Numbered from the stretch's first letter, positions 23,035 to 29,759 are shown. The stretch: 35,619 nucleotides of DNA from a virus (IMGVR_UViG_3300034375_002969:1-35619); one strand, 5' to 3'. The notes: generated by a model from the letters alone, not told the origin. A program made the numbers and translations.

Positions 23035-23391
23035 TTAAGCGCGGGTATATCCACGTGGATCTTCGACAACGGCTTCAACTTGATCGTCATTAATCAAGCG
23101 GAACTCTCTGCCGTGAATTTTAAAACGAGTTCCTGAGTAAGCACGTACTAACACAAAGTCACCTTCTTTACACCAAGGGCCTTGTGGAAACTTCATCTCG
23201 TCTTTGTAGGCATCAGGGCCGACCTTAATAACAAACAAAACAGTCGTACTGTGCTCTTCGACTTTGGATACGGATTCAGGCTTTAAAAGATCGGTGCCCG
23301 AAAACTTATCTTCAACCTCAGGTATGGCGCACAACAGTTTCCAGCCTGTGGGGTTTGGCAACTGGGTTGCCTGCTGATTTTCGTCAGTCAT
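23035..23391 (-). CDS. Phage GroES-like co-chaperonin
   Basis: The protein has 118 residues. PTGWKLLCAIPEVEDKFSGT (14-33) is the first GroES-like strand region; a VLFVIKVGPDAYKDEMKF segment and GPWCKEGDFVLVRAYSGTRF then EFRLINDDQVEAVV reproduce the GroES barrel's conserved order (strand-turn-'VGP.AYK...PWCK.GD.V....AGTR....G.E..IINDD.V'). It would cap the host GroEL chamber, probably to help fold the phage capsid protein, as T4 gp31 does. Overlaps the small upstream ORF in an ATGA-like junction. Family assignment by pattern. Confidence 0.78.
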   Translation of the reverse strand: MTDENQQATQLPNPTGWKLLCAIPEVEDKFSGTDLLKPESVSKVEEHSTTVLFVIKVGPDAYKDEMKFPQGPWCKEGDFVLVRAYSGTRFKIHGREFRLINDDQVEAVVEDPRGYTRA

Positions 23392-23578
23392 CTGCTTCCT
23401 CTACTTTCTTTGCAAGGTCAAGTAAATAAGACTCCGCCATAGCCAGACCCTGGATGACTCCGCAGAGTTTTTGATACTCGTCAAAACTTCGACAAGCGCC
23501 GCCTGCAATGTCGTCGGCGTAGTTGTTTAAATCTTCTCTAATCTTCCCGCGTAGAACTTCTACGAATTTATTCATCAT
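23384..23578 (-). CDS. Small hypothetical protein, 64 residues
   Basis: A helical product (MMNKFVEVLRGKIREDLNNY; GGACRSFDEYQKLCGVIQGL; tail ESYLLDLAKKVEEADD) of a type common after portal genes in aquatic phages. It overlaps the portal stop (ATGA) and the GroES-like start by 8 nt. No function known. Confidence 0.62.
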   Translation of the reverse strand: MMNKFVEVLRGKIREDLNNYADDIAGGACRSFDEYQKLCGVIQGLAMAESYLLDLAKKVEEADD

Positions 23579-26046
23579 TCAGGTGGTGTCCTTTCCGGTT
23601 CCGCCATGGTTTTACCCAGGTCAATGCCCATCCGCATACCTTCCATCTCCTGCTTCGTGGCTTCAATTTGGCGTTTAAGCTCCATTTCTTCCTCAGACTT
23701 CTGGATGTCGATGCCTAAACGTGCCCCCTCAAGCTCAGTTTGTTGCTGGGCTTTAAGTTCGTCGAGCTGCAATTGCAGCATCTTAATTTGTGTATCTGCT
23801 TGGTCTTTCTGGGCTTTCCGTTGGACTTCAGCCTGTTGGATTTGAAGCTTCTGCATTTCAGCCATCATGATTGGATCTTGAGCGTTCTGAAGCGCCTGTT
23901 GCTGGGCTTTCGCCTGTAGGCTTTGAGCAAGAACGATCTGCGAACCTTCAGCCACCATCTTGGAAATCTGAACCTCCATGGCTTCGGGGATCTTCTCCTC
24001 TGGCCCTGGCAGCGGTGTGCCGACGGCATCTTGAACCTGACGACGGTACTGGTAGCCCAAATGTTCAGCAATATGCGCTTGGAGAGCGCCAACAATTAAG
24101 CTGGCCTGAGGGTTTTGCCCAATCAACGCAGCTACTGCTGGGTCGTTCATCATGTTCATGTGTGTCTGAATATGCGCCGTATGGTCTTGATACATAAATG
24201 CCTTCAAAGGCTTGAGCTTAAGCGCATTCATGTTTTCGGTAATAGGATCTTTCGGCGTTTGGTCATCTTCCGTCGGCACAAGCTTGGCAGCGTTGCGTAT
24301 TCCCAACACTTCTAGCATCTGCCGGTGCAGAGCTGGCATGTCGTAAATCTGCGGAGCCATCTGTGAAAGCTGAAGAACCGCTTGGTACTGCACCACCCTT
24401 TGAGACATGGTTGCCGCATTGGGGTCAGACACAGGGATAATCTCCACCATGTCATAGTCAGCCTGCTTCGCATGACGCTCTCCGCTTAACGGATCGTAGT
24501 CATAGTCGTCGTCGGTGTAATCCCTAATGATCGCAGCTAAAAGCTGAAGCTCTTGCTTGAAGGCGTAGTGGACCCGCGCCTGAACTGCTGACATTACCTT
24601 GAGCATCCGCTCCAAAAGAGCGAGTGTTGTGCCGACAGGCGCCTGAGCGCTCATGTCAGAAATCTTCATATCCGCAGTTGCAGCGAACCGACGCCCTTCT
24701 TCGACAATCGTGTTCATCAACTGGTAGAGCGTTGCGCTTGGCTCTTTGTATGGCAGCGGCAGAATGTTATCCCGCAGTGCACCAGAACCAATATCAACAT
24801 CTCGGAACTCACCTGGAGCAATCGGCGTGTCATCACCTTTAATACGCAAGCCTCTGGACTTCAGGCCCCCTGGCAGGTTTGACAACGTACCCGCATCCAC
24901 AAGCTGCCTCATGATCGAGGTCGCCGACTTCGCAAACCCACCGATCAGGTGGAACAGCCCGAACCCATAGAAGCCAAAGCCTGGGATGTACGTGTAATGC
25001 ACGAAGTGGTCGCGGCGCTTCTTGGTGTCATCGTTTTCGTAGTAGTTACGGCGAATCGCCAGAATGTCGCCAGTGCCTTCAACCACCGTTACCACGTAAG
25101 GTATGGCTATGCCTGTAGGCTCATCGTCTTCCATGTCTTCGTAACCTGGCAGGTCCAGGTTGACATGCACTTCGTACAGGATGTAACGGTCGTCGTTAAT
25201 GGGCGACATACCGCTTTCTTTGTCTTTTTTCTCCTGTAGCTCATTCTTAAGCTTGGGCGGATCGCCAAGCTCAATGTCGCGGTAGAAGCCTGCCACCTGC
25301 AACTTGCGAATCTCGTTGCTAGTTTTGTACATCCGGTGTGTTACACGCTCGGCACTCTCCATTCCTACCGTGCCATAGGCCACAATAATGTCTTCTGCTG
25401 GAACGAACACTGATGTCTGGCGCTGGAGGCTGGGGTCGTAGTAAACCTTTTTGAACGCAGAACCAGTAGCTGGCAGGTTCCACAACATCCGCTCATGCTC
25501 CATACGAAACTCTGGCATACGCTCAGTAAGCTCGTAGTTCATGTCATCTTTAACACGCTGGGCAGCTTCTTCTTTCTCCCGCGTGTCTTTACCAATGATT
25601 TTGGTCTTCACCGGCCCCTGGGCAGGGAATGTCTCCATGATGGTTTCACTCTGGAACCGCACCACGGCCTCTGTAATCATGGGGTGGAACACACCACAGG
25701 CGCCATCCCAAGGTTCTGTGCGCTCTTCGTACTTCAGGCCGAGCAGCACAAGCCCTTCTTTGTAGGTCTTTTCCCAGTCTTTTCGGGAGTCCAGGTCGTC
25801 TTTGATGTTCTGAAGCAGCTCGTCACCAAGGCTCTGCAAAGCAGGATCTTCAATTTCCTCAGCTAAGTTTGTGTAAAAGTCCGGGCCTTCAGCGTCGGGG
25901 TCAATCAAAATCTCAAGCCCACCCGCTTCAATCTTTACTGACTCAGGGTCTTCAATTTCAATCTCAATGTCAGGTTCGCCCATTAAATCTTGTGCTTCTT
26001 CTTCGATTCCCATGGGGGCTTGGTATAGTGCTTTATCAATAGCCAT
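23575..26046 (-). CDS. Portal protein
   Basis: The protein has 823 residues. The N-terminal ~75 residues are acidic (PDIEIEIEDPESVKIEAGGL). The core has TEPWDGACGVFHPMITEAVV (about 113-132), ETIMETFPAQGPVKTKII and SVFVPAEDIIVAYGTVGMES, followed by FGFYGFGLFHLIGGFAKSAT and LLERMLKVMSAVQARVHYAF, all characteristic of large phage portals. The last ~110 residues are Gln/Lys-rich coiled coil (QALQNAQDPIMMAEMQKLQI). It would form the dodecameric ring that receives terminase and adaptor. Follows terL by 9 nt. Confidence 0.85.
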   Translation of the reverse strand: MAIDKALYQAPMGIEEEAQDLMGEPDIEIEIEDPESVKIEAGGLEILIDPDAEGPDFYTNLAEEIEDPALQSLGDELLQNIKDDLDSRKDWEKTYKEGLVLLGLKYEERTEPWDGACGVFHPMITEAVVRFQSETIMETFPAQGPVKTKIIGKDTREKEEAAQRVKDDMNYELTERMPEFRMEHERMLWNLPATGSAFKKVYYDPSLQRQTSVFVPAEDIIVAYGTVGMESAERVTHRMYKTSNEIRKLQVAGFYRDIELGDPPKLKNELQEKKDKESGMSPINDDRYILYEVHVNLDLPGYEDMEDDEPTGIAIPYVVTVVEGTGDILAIRRNYYENDDTKKRRDHFVHYTYIPGFGFYGFGLFHLIGGFAKSATSIMRQLVDAGTLSNLPGGLKSRGLRIKGDDTPIAPGEFRDVDIGSGALRDNILPLPYKEPSATLYQLMNTIVEEGRRFAATADMKISDMSAQAPVGTTLALLERMLKVMSAVQARVHYAFKQELQLLAAIIRDYTDDDYDYDPLSGERHAKQADYDMVEIIPVSDPNAATMSQRVVQYQAVLQLSQMAPQIYDMPALHRQMLEVLGIRNAAKLVPTEDDQTPKDPITENMNALKLKPLKAFMYQDHTAHIQTHMNMMNDPAVAALIGQNPQASLIVGALQAHIAEHLGYQYRRQVQDAVGTPLPGPEEKIPEAMEVQISKMVAEGSQIVLAQSLQAKAQQQALQNAQDPIMMAEMQKLQIQQAEVQRKAQKDQADTQIKMLQLQLDELKAQQQTELEGARLGIDIQKSEEEMELKRQIEATKQEMEGMRMGIDLGKTMAEPERTPPE

Positions 26047-26054
26047 TTCGGCTC

Positions 26055-27572
26055 CTAGTAGTACGCCGCCTTGCGGCTTCTAAAATACAGTGGTTCGTCC
26101 GGTTCGTCGCTTGGCAGCGTAATGAACCCCCCGTTTCTAAAGCGTAACAGCGCCTGGGTCATAGTGTCCACGTAGTCGTCGTGCTCACCCACCGGAAACG
26201 CCACAATCTCTTCAATCACATCTCTGGCCCACCGTGTGTCAGGCGCCCAAACGCACCCACTGGCAAATAAATCAGATACTGCGTTGACTCGCGCAATCTT
26301 ATCGTTTCCACGGCTGGGGGTAAACTCATCAACCGGTATGCCCATGCGTCGAAGCTCTTGAATCAAGGGAGCACCTGCCGCCTTTTTCTCCACTAAGAAC
26401 GCATCTGGGTTCCATTCTTTCCACTGCTTGAACGCAACCTCTTTTAGCTCTGGAAACTCCATCCGGTCTTTGAAGGCATCCAGCAAAATAATACTGGGTC
26501 GGTTGTTTTCTTCTTCGTTATACCAGATTCCCCAAGTTGTACATGCTGTGTAGTCGGCTGTGGTCTTGGCTTCATGCGCCGTATCCCAGGACTGGATAAT
26601 AAAATCGCAGTTGGGTGGGTCTTCTGGCTCCCAAATCTTCCAATGACTACGCTTAATAAATGCTGCCGAGTCAAGCGTGGGCTGCTGCATGTACTGGGCG
26701 TTCCAGTACCTGGGGTCCATCGCCATCTTCTTCTGCTTTAACTGCTCAAGGGGCCATTGCTCAGGCCACAGGCTCTTTTCTCTTTCCGTATCTTCAAAAA
26801 GAATGGCAGGCAGCTCGACAATCTCCCAAGGTTCTGCGTCAGGGTTGCGTGCTTGAAAGCTAAGAAGCCGCCCAGTCAAGTCCACCAGGCTCCATCGTGT
26901 CATTACTACGATAATTCGGCCCCCTGGCATCAACCGCTGCAACGGACCGGTCTGGAACCACGACCAGGCGTTGTCAAATGTGGCCCTGGAGTTGGCTTTT
27001 ATGTCTTGTTCAGAATGTGGGTCGTCAATAACAAACAAATCAGCACCCCGTCCTGCAAGTGCACCACCCACACCCACGGCATAGTACTGGCCCCCTTCGT
27101 TGGTTGACCACTTACCTGCTGCTTTCTGGTCATCAGCCACCTTTGTGCCGGGGAATACCTGCGCATAATCCTCTCCTTCGATCAAATTACGTACTCGGCG
27201 TCCAAAATCCTCAGACAATCCAGCCGTGTGGGTCGCCATAATGATCTTCTGCTCGGGGTACTGCCCTAAAAACCAGGCTGGAAACAGGTAAGAGGAGAAC
27301 TCCGACTTACCCATACGTGGGGCGATGTTGATAATCACCCTTTTTCGCTTGCCAGAGGCTACGTCGGCAAATATTTTTGACAGTTTCCTGTGGTGTGCGC
27401 CTTCTTTGAACCCTGGGTAAACCTCTTTTGCAAAGGAAATCATGTCGCCCCTGGCGTTACGCAGCCGCAGGCGACGTTCTTGTTCTTCAAGCTCTTCCAA
27501 AAACTCAGCTTTTTGCTGCGGCGTCATGCTTTTGAGCAGCGCCTGGAGTTCAGCGTCACTAATCCTGTTCAT
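26055..27572 (-). CDS. terL: Terminase large subunit
   Basis: With the ATG at 27572 (overlapping the previous stop by 14 nt) the protein has 505 residues. The ATPase has Walker A APRMGKSE (84-91) and Walker B LFVIDDP (179-185), with RWSLVDLTGRL downstream. The nuclease half has SWDTAHEAK, FLVEKKAAGAPLI and GEHDDYVDTMTQALLRF, the usual RNase-H-like endonuclease motifs. It powers DNA packaging through the portal. The longer reading at 27608 uses TTG and adds an unsupported 12 residues, so I reject it. Confidence 0.92.
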   Translation of the reverse strand: MNRISDAELQALLKSMTPQQKAEFLEELEEQERRLRLRNARGDMISFAKEVYPGFKEGAHHRKLSKIFADVASGKRKRVIINIAPRMGKSEFSSYLFPAWFLGQYPEQKIIMATHTAGLSEDFGRRVRNLIEGEDYAQVFPGTKVADDQKAAGKWSTNEGGQYYAVGVGGALAGRGADLFVIDDPHSEQDIKANSRATFDNAWSWFQTGPLQRLMPGGRIIVVMTRWSLVDLTGRLLSFQARNPDAEPWEIVELPAILFEDTEREKSLWPEQWPLEQLKQKKMAMDPRYWNAQYMQQPTLDSAAFIKRSHWKIWEPEDPPNCDFIIQSWDTAHEAKTTADYTACTTWGIWYNEEENNRPSIILLDAFKDRMEFPELKEVAFKQWKEWNPDAFLVEKKAAGAPLIQELRRMGIPVDEFTPSRGNDKIARVNAVSDLFASGCVWAPDTRWARDVIEEIVAFPVGEHDDYVDTMTQALLRFRNGGFITLPSDEPDEPLYFRSRKAAYY

Positions 27573-28227
27573 CGTCGATTGTTTCGACCTCAGTTGCGTC
27601 AACCTCAACCGTGTTTTGTATAGCCGCTAGCTTTTGCTTAATCTTCTCGTCAAGCTCATGGTCACTTAGCTCGGTCTTCTTGATCTCGATGCGGTCTGTG
27701 AACAGCCCCACCTCTGTGACTTTACCTAGCATCTCAAGAGCTTTTAGGCGTATCCGTGCGTCAGGGTGGTCTGTCTCTTCAAGAATCTTAGCCACCGCCA
27801 TACCCCGCAACTGCTTGGCGTGCTCAACAAACGACCAGTCGTAAACAGTCAGCATGCTGACTAATCTTTGAATGGCGGGGGGTAGGGTAATTTGCGTCAG
27901 TGCCTGCTTTGCCGTTTCGGGGTCTGCGGTCAACGCATGGAAAGCATTTCGTGCTTGTGTGTCTTGTGCATCAGCCACAACATCGTCATCTGGTTTGGCG
28001 CCAAGTTCAGTCAACCAGTCGGTTGTATTGATCTGCGCTTCAAGTAGCTCATTAGCATCTGCCTTTTCCAAAGGCAAAAAGCCGTCCATCGGCGAGTTGT
28101 ATATCGCCGGATCATAGTTACCTTGTACCAAATGTTCTAACACGCGGGTCATTCCTCCCGTAAGCAAAGCTTGTGCTCTGTAGGCACGAGTGTATACTTG
28201 CTTCTGCCTGCTCGCAAGAGCAGTGAT
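27559..28227 (-). CDS. Terminase small subunit
   Basis: The product is about 222 residues if it starts at the ATC at 28227. That codon lies 7 nt after AGGAGA and has the same GGAGAATCAA-type leader as the ATG genes in the early region. The next in-frame alternatives are TTG at 28275 and GTG at 28251, neither with a ribosome-binding site. The C-terminal half (WSFVEHAKQLRGMAVAKILE; PDARIRLKALEMLGKVTEVG; LFTDRIEIKKTELSDHELDE) matches the family placed just upstream of this terL type. It is thought to bind DNA and regulate TerL. The start remains uncertain. Confidence 0.75.
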   Translation of the reverse strand: MTALASRQKQVYTRAYRAQALLTGGMTRVLEHLVQGNYDPAIYNSPMDGFLPLEKADANELLEAQINTTDWLTELGAKPDDDVVADAQDTQARNAFHALTADPETAKQALTQITLPPAIQRLVSMLTVYDWSFVEHAKQLRGMAVAKILEETDHPDARIRLKALEMLGKVTEVGLFTDRIEIKKTELSDHELDEKIKQKLAAIQNTVEVDATEVETIDDEQD

Positions 28228-28234
28228 GTTTGAT

Positions 28235-28284
28235 TCTCCTCGTAGGGCCACAGGCCCTTTCCCCGCCCCCGCCAACTGCGGGGG
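28235..28284 (-). promoter_or_regulatory. 5' leader hairpins and RBS of the terminase/late block
   Basis: Minus-strand reading from 28284: a 7-bp stem CCCCCGC/GCGGGGG (28266-28272 with 28278-28284), then a 6-bp stem AGGGCC/GGCCCT with a 3-nt loop (28244-28258), then AGGAGA (28235-28240) 7 nt before the ATC start. The hairpins could modulate translation or message stability. The hairpins are seen directly; the regulatory role is inferred. Confidence 0.5.
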
Positions 28285-28293
28285 TTCTTTTTA
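28266..28293 (+). terminator. Plus-strand intrinsic terminator
   Basis: The plus-strand stem CCCCCGC/GCGGGGG (7 bp, 5-nt loop CAACT) is followed by TTCTTTTTA. This is a textbook intrinsic terminator in the plus direction. No plus-strand gene ends before it, so it may block antisense transcription into the terminase region. Confidence 0.6.
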
Positions 28294-28304
28294 TCTAACT
28301 GTGT

Positions 28305-28352
28305 CTAAGATTTGACAATAACTATTTTGATTTTTACAAATATTTTTAGCAT
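28305..28352 (-). CDS. Possible 15-codon leader peptide before the terminase genes
   Basis: ATG at 28352 has a very strong Shine-Dalgarno (GAGGAGG, 7 nt upstream) and encodes MLKIFVKIKIVIVKS before TAG at 28305. It precedes two hairpins and the ATC start of the small terminase gene on the minus strand. The layout (strong SD, short hydrophobic/basic peptide, hairpins, main gene) is reminiscent of leader peptides. No ribosome-stalling motif is recognised, and its translation is unproven. Confidence 0.4.
   Translation of the reverse strand: MLKIFVKIKIVIVKS
28312..28340 (+). promoter_or_regulatory. Candidate sigma70-type promoter
   Basis: TTGACA (28312-28317, perfect -35) and TACAAA (28335-28340, 4 of 6 matches to TATAAT) are separated by 17 nt. 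Transcription would start near 28347 and read through the structured element at 28392-28506 toward the early genes. The weak -10 keeps confidence moderate. Confidence 0.45.
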
Positions 28353-28391
28353 AGCGTTCCCTCCTCTTGTTTATTTATGCGTGCGAGAAGG

Positions 28392-28506
28392 GTGGGGGCC
28401 GATACCAGAAAGGGAGAAGTTCTGGCGTTTCCTTTGAGCTTGTCACTGTCAGCCATGCTCTTCAGGTACGGGCTGTTTAAGGTCGCCGCGCCGACCCGGC
28501 CCCCGC
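28392..28506 (+). ncRNA. Candidate multi-branched structured RNA
   Basis: A 10-bp closing helix pairs 28392-28401 with 28497-28506 (GTGGGGGCCG with CGGCCCCCGC, one G-U). Inside are three stems: CCAGAA/TTCTGG (28405-28410 with 28420-28425, 9-nt loop); CCT..GAGC/GCTC..AGG (28431-28439 with 28457-28466); and GGTCG/CGACC (28481-28485 with 28492-28496), the last abutting the closing helix. The single wobble fits the plus strand better than the minus. The candidate promoter at 28312 would transcribe it. No known RNA class is recognised. Confidence 0.5.
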
Positions 28507-28522
28507 AGTTATGTTATCAAAT

Positions 28523-28564
28523 TTGACAAAGGTGATTTGAATTTTTTACTAGAAATTTGACAAC
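28523..28564 (+). repeat. TTTGACAA repeats in divergent intergenic region
   Basis: The octamer TTTGACAA occurs at 28522-28529 and 28556-28563, each inside the longer match AAATTTGACAA, plus a third copy upstream at 28311-28318. They are roughly direct repeats in the same orientation. They could be -35 elements or protein-binding sites; only the 28312 copy has a plausible -10. Confidence 0.4.
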
Positions 28565-28623
28565 TGTGGTTTGTAACTGCGAAACACTGTTATTGCCTCC
28601 GCCTGCATCGCCGCAATATTCTT

Positions 28624-28644
28624 GGGGGGTGGGGGGTGGTGGGG
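28624..28644 (+). other. G-quadruplex-type G-tract cluster
   Basis: Plus-strand GGGGGG-T-GGGGGG-TGGT-GGGG provides three long G tracts that can give the four needed for an intramolecular quadruplex. It lies 55 nt before the early promoter -10. Formation is a prediction from pattern alone. Confidence 0.5.
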
Positions 28645-28695
28645 TCTGCAAAACCGCCAAACCAATCGGCAGGCTCAGAGGCTAAATACCTATTA

Positions 28696-28704
28696 TGTTA
28701 TAAT
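28696..28704 (+). promoter_or_regulatory. Extended -10 early promoter
   Basis: TGTTATAAT is a perfect TGnTATAAT extended -10 with TATAAT at 28699-28704. The matching -35 region (about 28676-28681) has no recognisable TTGACA, as is allowed for extended -10 promoters. The start point would be near 28711, just where a hairpin begins, and the message would carry the first early gene at 28796. Confidence 0.6.
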
Positions 28705-28710
28705 GTAAGT

Positions 28711-28736
28711 GTTGGTTGGGAGAACGCCTAGCCAAC
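28711..28736 (+). other. 5' UTR stem-loop at the early transcript start
   Basis: GTTGGTTGGG (28711-28720) pairs with CCTAGCCAAC (28727-28736), 10 pairs including two G-U wobbles, around a 6-nt loop. It starts about where the extended -10 promoter would initiate, so it resembles a 5'-protecting hairpin. The role is inferred. Confidence 0.45.
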
Positions 28737-28741
28737 AACGT

Positions 28742-28764
28742 GTTTGCGACATGGTGTCGCAAAC
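28742..28764. repeat. Palindromic element, copy 1
   Basis: GTTTGCGACA-TGG-TGTCGCAAAC, a 10-bp perfect inverted repeat with a 3-nt centre, in the 5' UTR of the first early gene, 31 bases before its ATG. One of six related copies. Confidence 0.85.
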
Positions 28765-28795
28765 GCTTCAACCACAACCTGAAGGAGAGTCAATC

Positions 28796-29206
28796 ATGAC
28801 TAACAAATCACAAATCGTTGCGCTTTACGGCGAGTTACTTGCAACAAGTTTGAAACTAGACAGTTTGCTGGAGAAAGAACTCAGAGGGGGAAGCTTCTTG
28901 CCTGATTCGCTCATTGCACAACTCGCAGAAGAACACGCGAGGCAATACGATTGCTTCTTTGCCACAGGCGAGAATGGTGCTTACCACTTCTACACCAGCG
29001 AGGAATCAACATCAGCCAATCGTCACGACGCCGCCGAGCGCAAATGGCAACGCTGTATTGCCAAGTTTCACAACATCAAGAAAAGCAACCGAGGCGGCGC
29101 ACGCAAGACCGAGGCCAAACCCGAGTGGCAGAAGCTGGGCGATGCGGTTCTCAAACTCAAGAAAGCCGAGATTGACCGGCTCATGAAATACATTGGTCGG
29201 GCCTAA
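28796..29206 (+). CDS. Early protein, unknown, 136 residues
   Basis: The ATG at 28796 follows GAAGGAGAGTCAATC, a good Shine-Dalgarno; the longer frame from 28709 is rejected because it starts within the promoter leader and crosses the palindrome. The product starts MTNKSQIVALYGELLATSLK, with a helical N-terminal half and a Lys/Arg-rich C-terminus (FHNIKKSNRGGARKTEAKPE). No family is recognised. It is followed by palindrome copy 2 and an intrinsic terminator, so it is a single-gene early unit. Confidence 0.72.
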   Translation: MTNKSQIVALYGELLATSLKLDSLLEKELRGGSFLPDSLIAQLAEEHARQYDCFFATGENGAYHFYTSEESTSANRHDAAERKWQRCIAKFHNIKKSNRGGARKTEAKPEWQKLGDAVLKLKKAEIDRLMKYIGRA

Positions 29207-29209
29207 ACC

Positions 29210-29230
29210 TTTGCGACAACCTGTCGCAAA
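29210..29230. repeat. Palindromic element, copy 2
   Basis: TTTGCGACA-ACC-TGTCGCAAA, 9-bp perfect arms, beginning 4 nt after the stop of the first early gene and preceding the intrinsic terminator at 29238. The centre differs from copy 1 while the arms are identical. Confidence 0.85.
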
Positions 29231-29237
29231 CAACCTT

Positions 29238-29264
29238 GGGGCGCTTCGGCGCCCCTTTTCTTTT
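29238..29264 (+). terminator. Intrinsic terminator with UUCG tetraloop
   Basis: GGGGCGC-TTCG-GCGCCCC-TTTTCTTTT, a 7-bp perfect GC stem, a stable UUCG loop and a T tract on the plus strand. It directly follows palindrome copy 2 and ends the 28796 gene unit. The next RBS (TTTTGGAGAATC) begins just after the tail. Confidence 0.9.
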
Positions 29265-29275
29265 GGAGAATCATC

Positions 29276-29431
29276 ATGTTCTTAATCCGTATCGAAGATG
29301 CCGGCGTTATTCGTGAGTACAAAGCCAACACCTACTATGACGCCATCACGCTGTTCCATGCGCTCACCAGCAAATTCCACTTCATTCAACTGTGGAGTGG
29401 TATCGAGCTTCTTCAATCCTACAAAGCCTAA
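29276..29431 (+). CDS. Small early protein, 51 residues
   Basis: The ATG at 29276 has the GGAGAATCATC leader. Product: MFLIRIEDAGVIREYKANTY through ALTSKFHFIQLWSGIEL to SYKA. A compact mixed alpha/beta sequence without motifs. Strong RBS and tight placement support it; function unknown. Confidence 0.6.
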   Translation: MFLIRIEDAGVIREYKANTYYDAITLFHALTSKFHFIQLWSGIELLQSYKA

Positions 29432-29441
29432 GGAGACTTTC

Positions 29442-29579
29442 ATGCGTACCAACGTGTTCTACGTTCGTGACTCACTTCGCGCCCATGGCCTAGCGTATTG
29501 TCTGTACCGGCGTTATAGCCTGTGGTCAATCTTCGTTGCTTGGCGTCTGCTCAAGCGGCAAGACCAGCAGTACATCTAA
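29442..29579 (+). CDS. Small basic early protein, 45 residues
   Basis: ATG at 29442 follows AAGGAGACTTTC. The product MRTNVFYVRDSLRAHGLAYC has Tyr and Arg residues and a Trp-containing apolar stretch (YSLWSIFVAWRLL) that may be membrane-associated. No homology is recognised. Confidence 0.55.
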   Translation: MRTNVFYVRDSLRAHGLAYCLYRRYSLWSIFVAWRLLKRQDQQYI

Positions 29580-29603
29580 TCAACCTACTTAGGAGATTCA
29601 ACC

Positions 29604-29759
29604 ATGTCTAAAACCTACAAAGACCTCGTGCAGTTCAAAGCCAAGCAAGACGCCAAGACCGCCAAGCCACGCAAGCATGGCGCCCGATACAAGCGTGAGC
29701 AGGTACAAAAGCGTGAGTGGAAGTCTGCCCTTGAGTATCGCCTTGGGAAAGACGACTGA
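29604..29759 (+). CDS. Small very basic early protein, 51 residues
   Basis: ATG at 29604 follows AGGAGATTCAACC. Product MSKTYKDLVQFKAKQDAKTA continues PRKHGARYKREQVQKREWKS and ends YRLGKDD. Lys/Arg-rich, so it may bind nucleic acid; not assigned. Palindrome copy 3 begins 3 nt after the stop. Confidence 0.58.
   Translation: MSKTYKDLVQFKAKQDAKTAKPRKHGARYKREQVQKREWKSALEYRLGKDD

Noticed and set aside
27572-27608. Extended terL start at 27608
   Set aside because: It uses TTG, lies inside the end of the small terminase gene and lacks a ribosome site; the ATG at 27572 gives the family-typical protein.
28346-28456. 36-codon minus-strand ORF before the leader peptide
   Set aside because: It crosses the structured RNA element, has only a weak RBS and no recognisable features, so is likely chance; noted because its stop overlaps the leader ATG.
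28377-28526. 49-codon plus-strand ORF
   Set aside because: It overlaps the structured RNA element, has no ribosome site and a low-complexity Leu/Ser composition; treated as noise.
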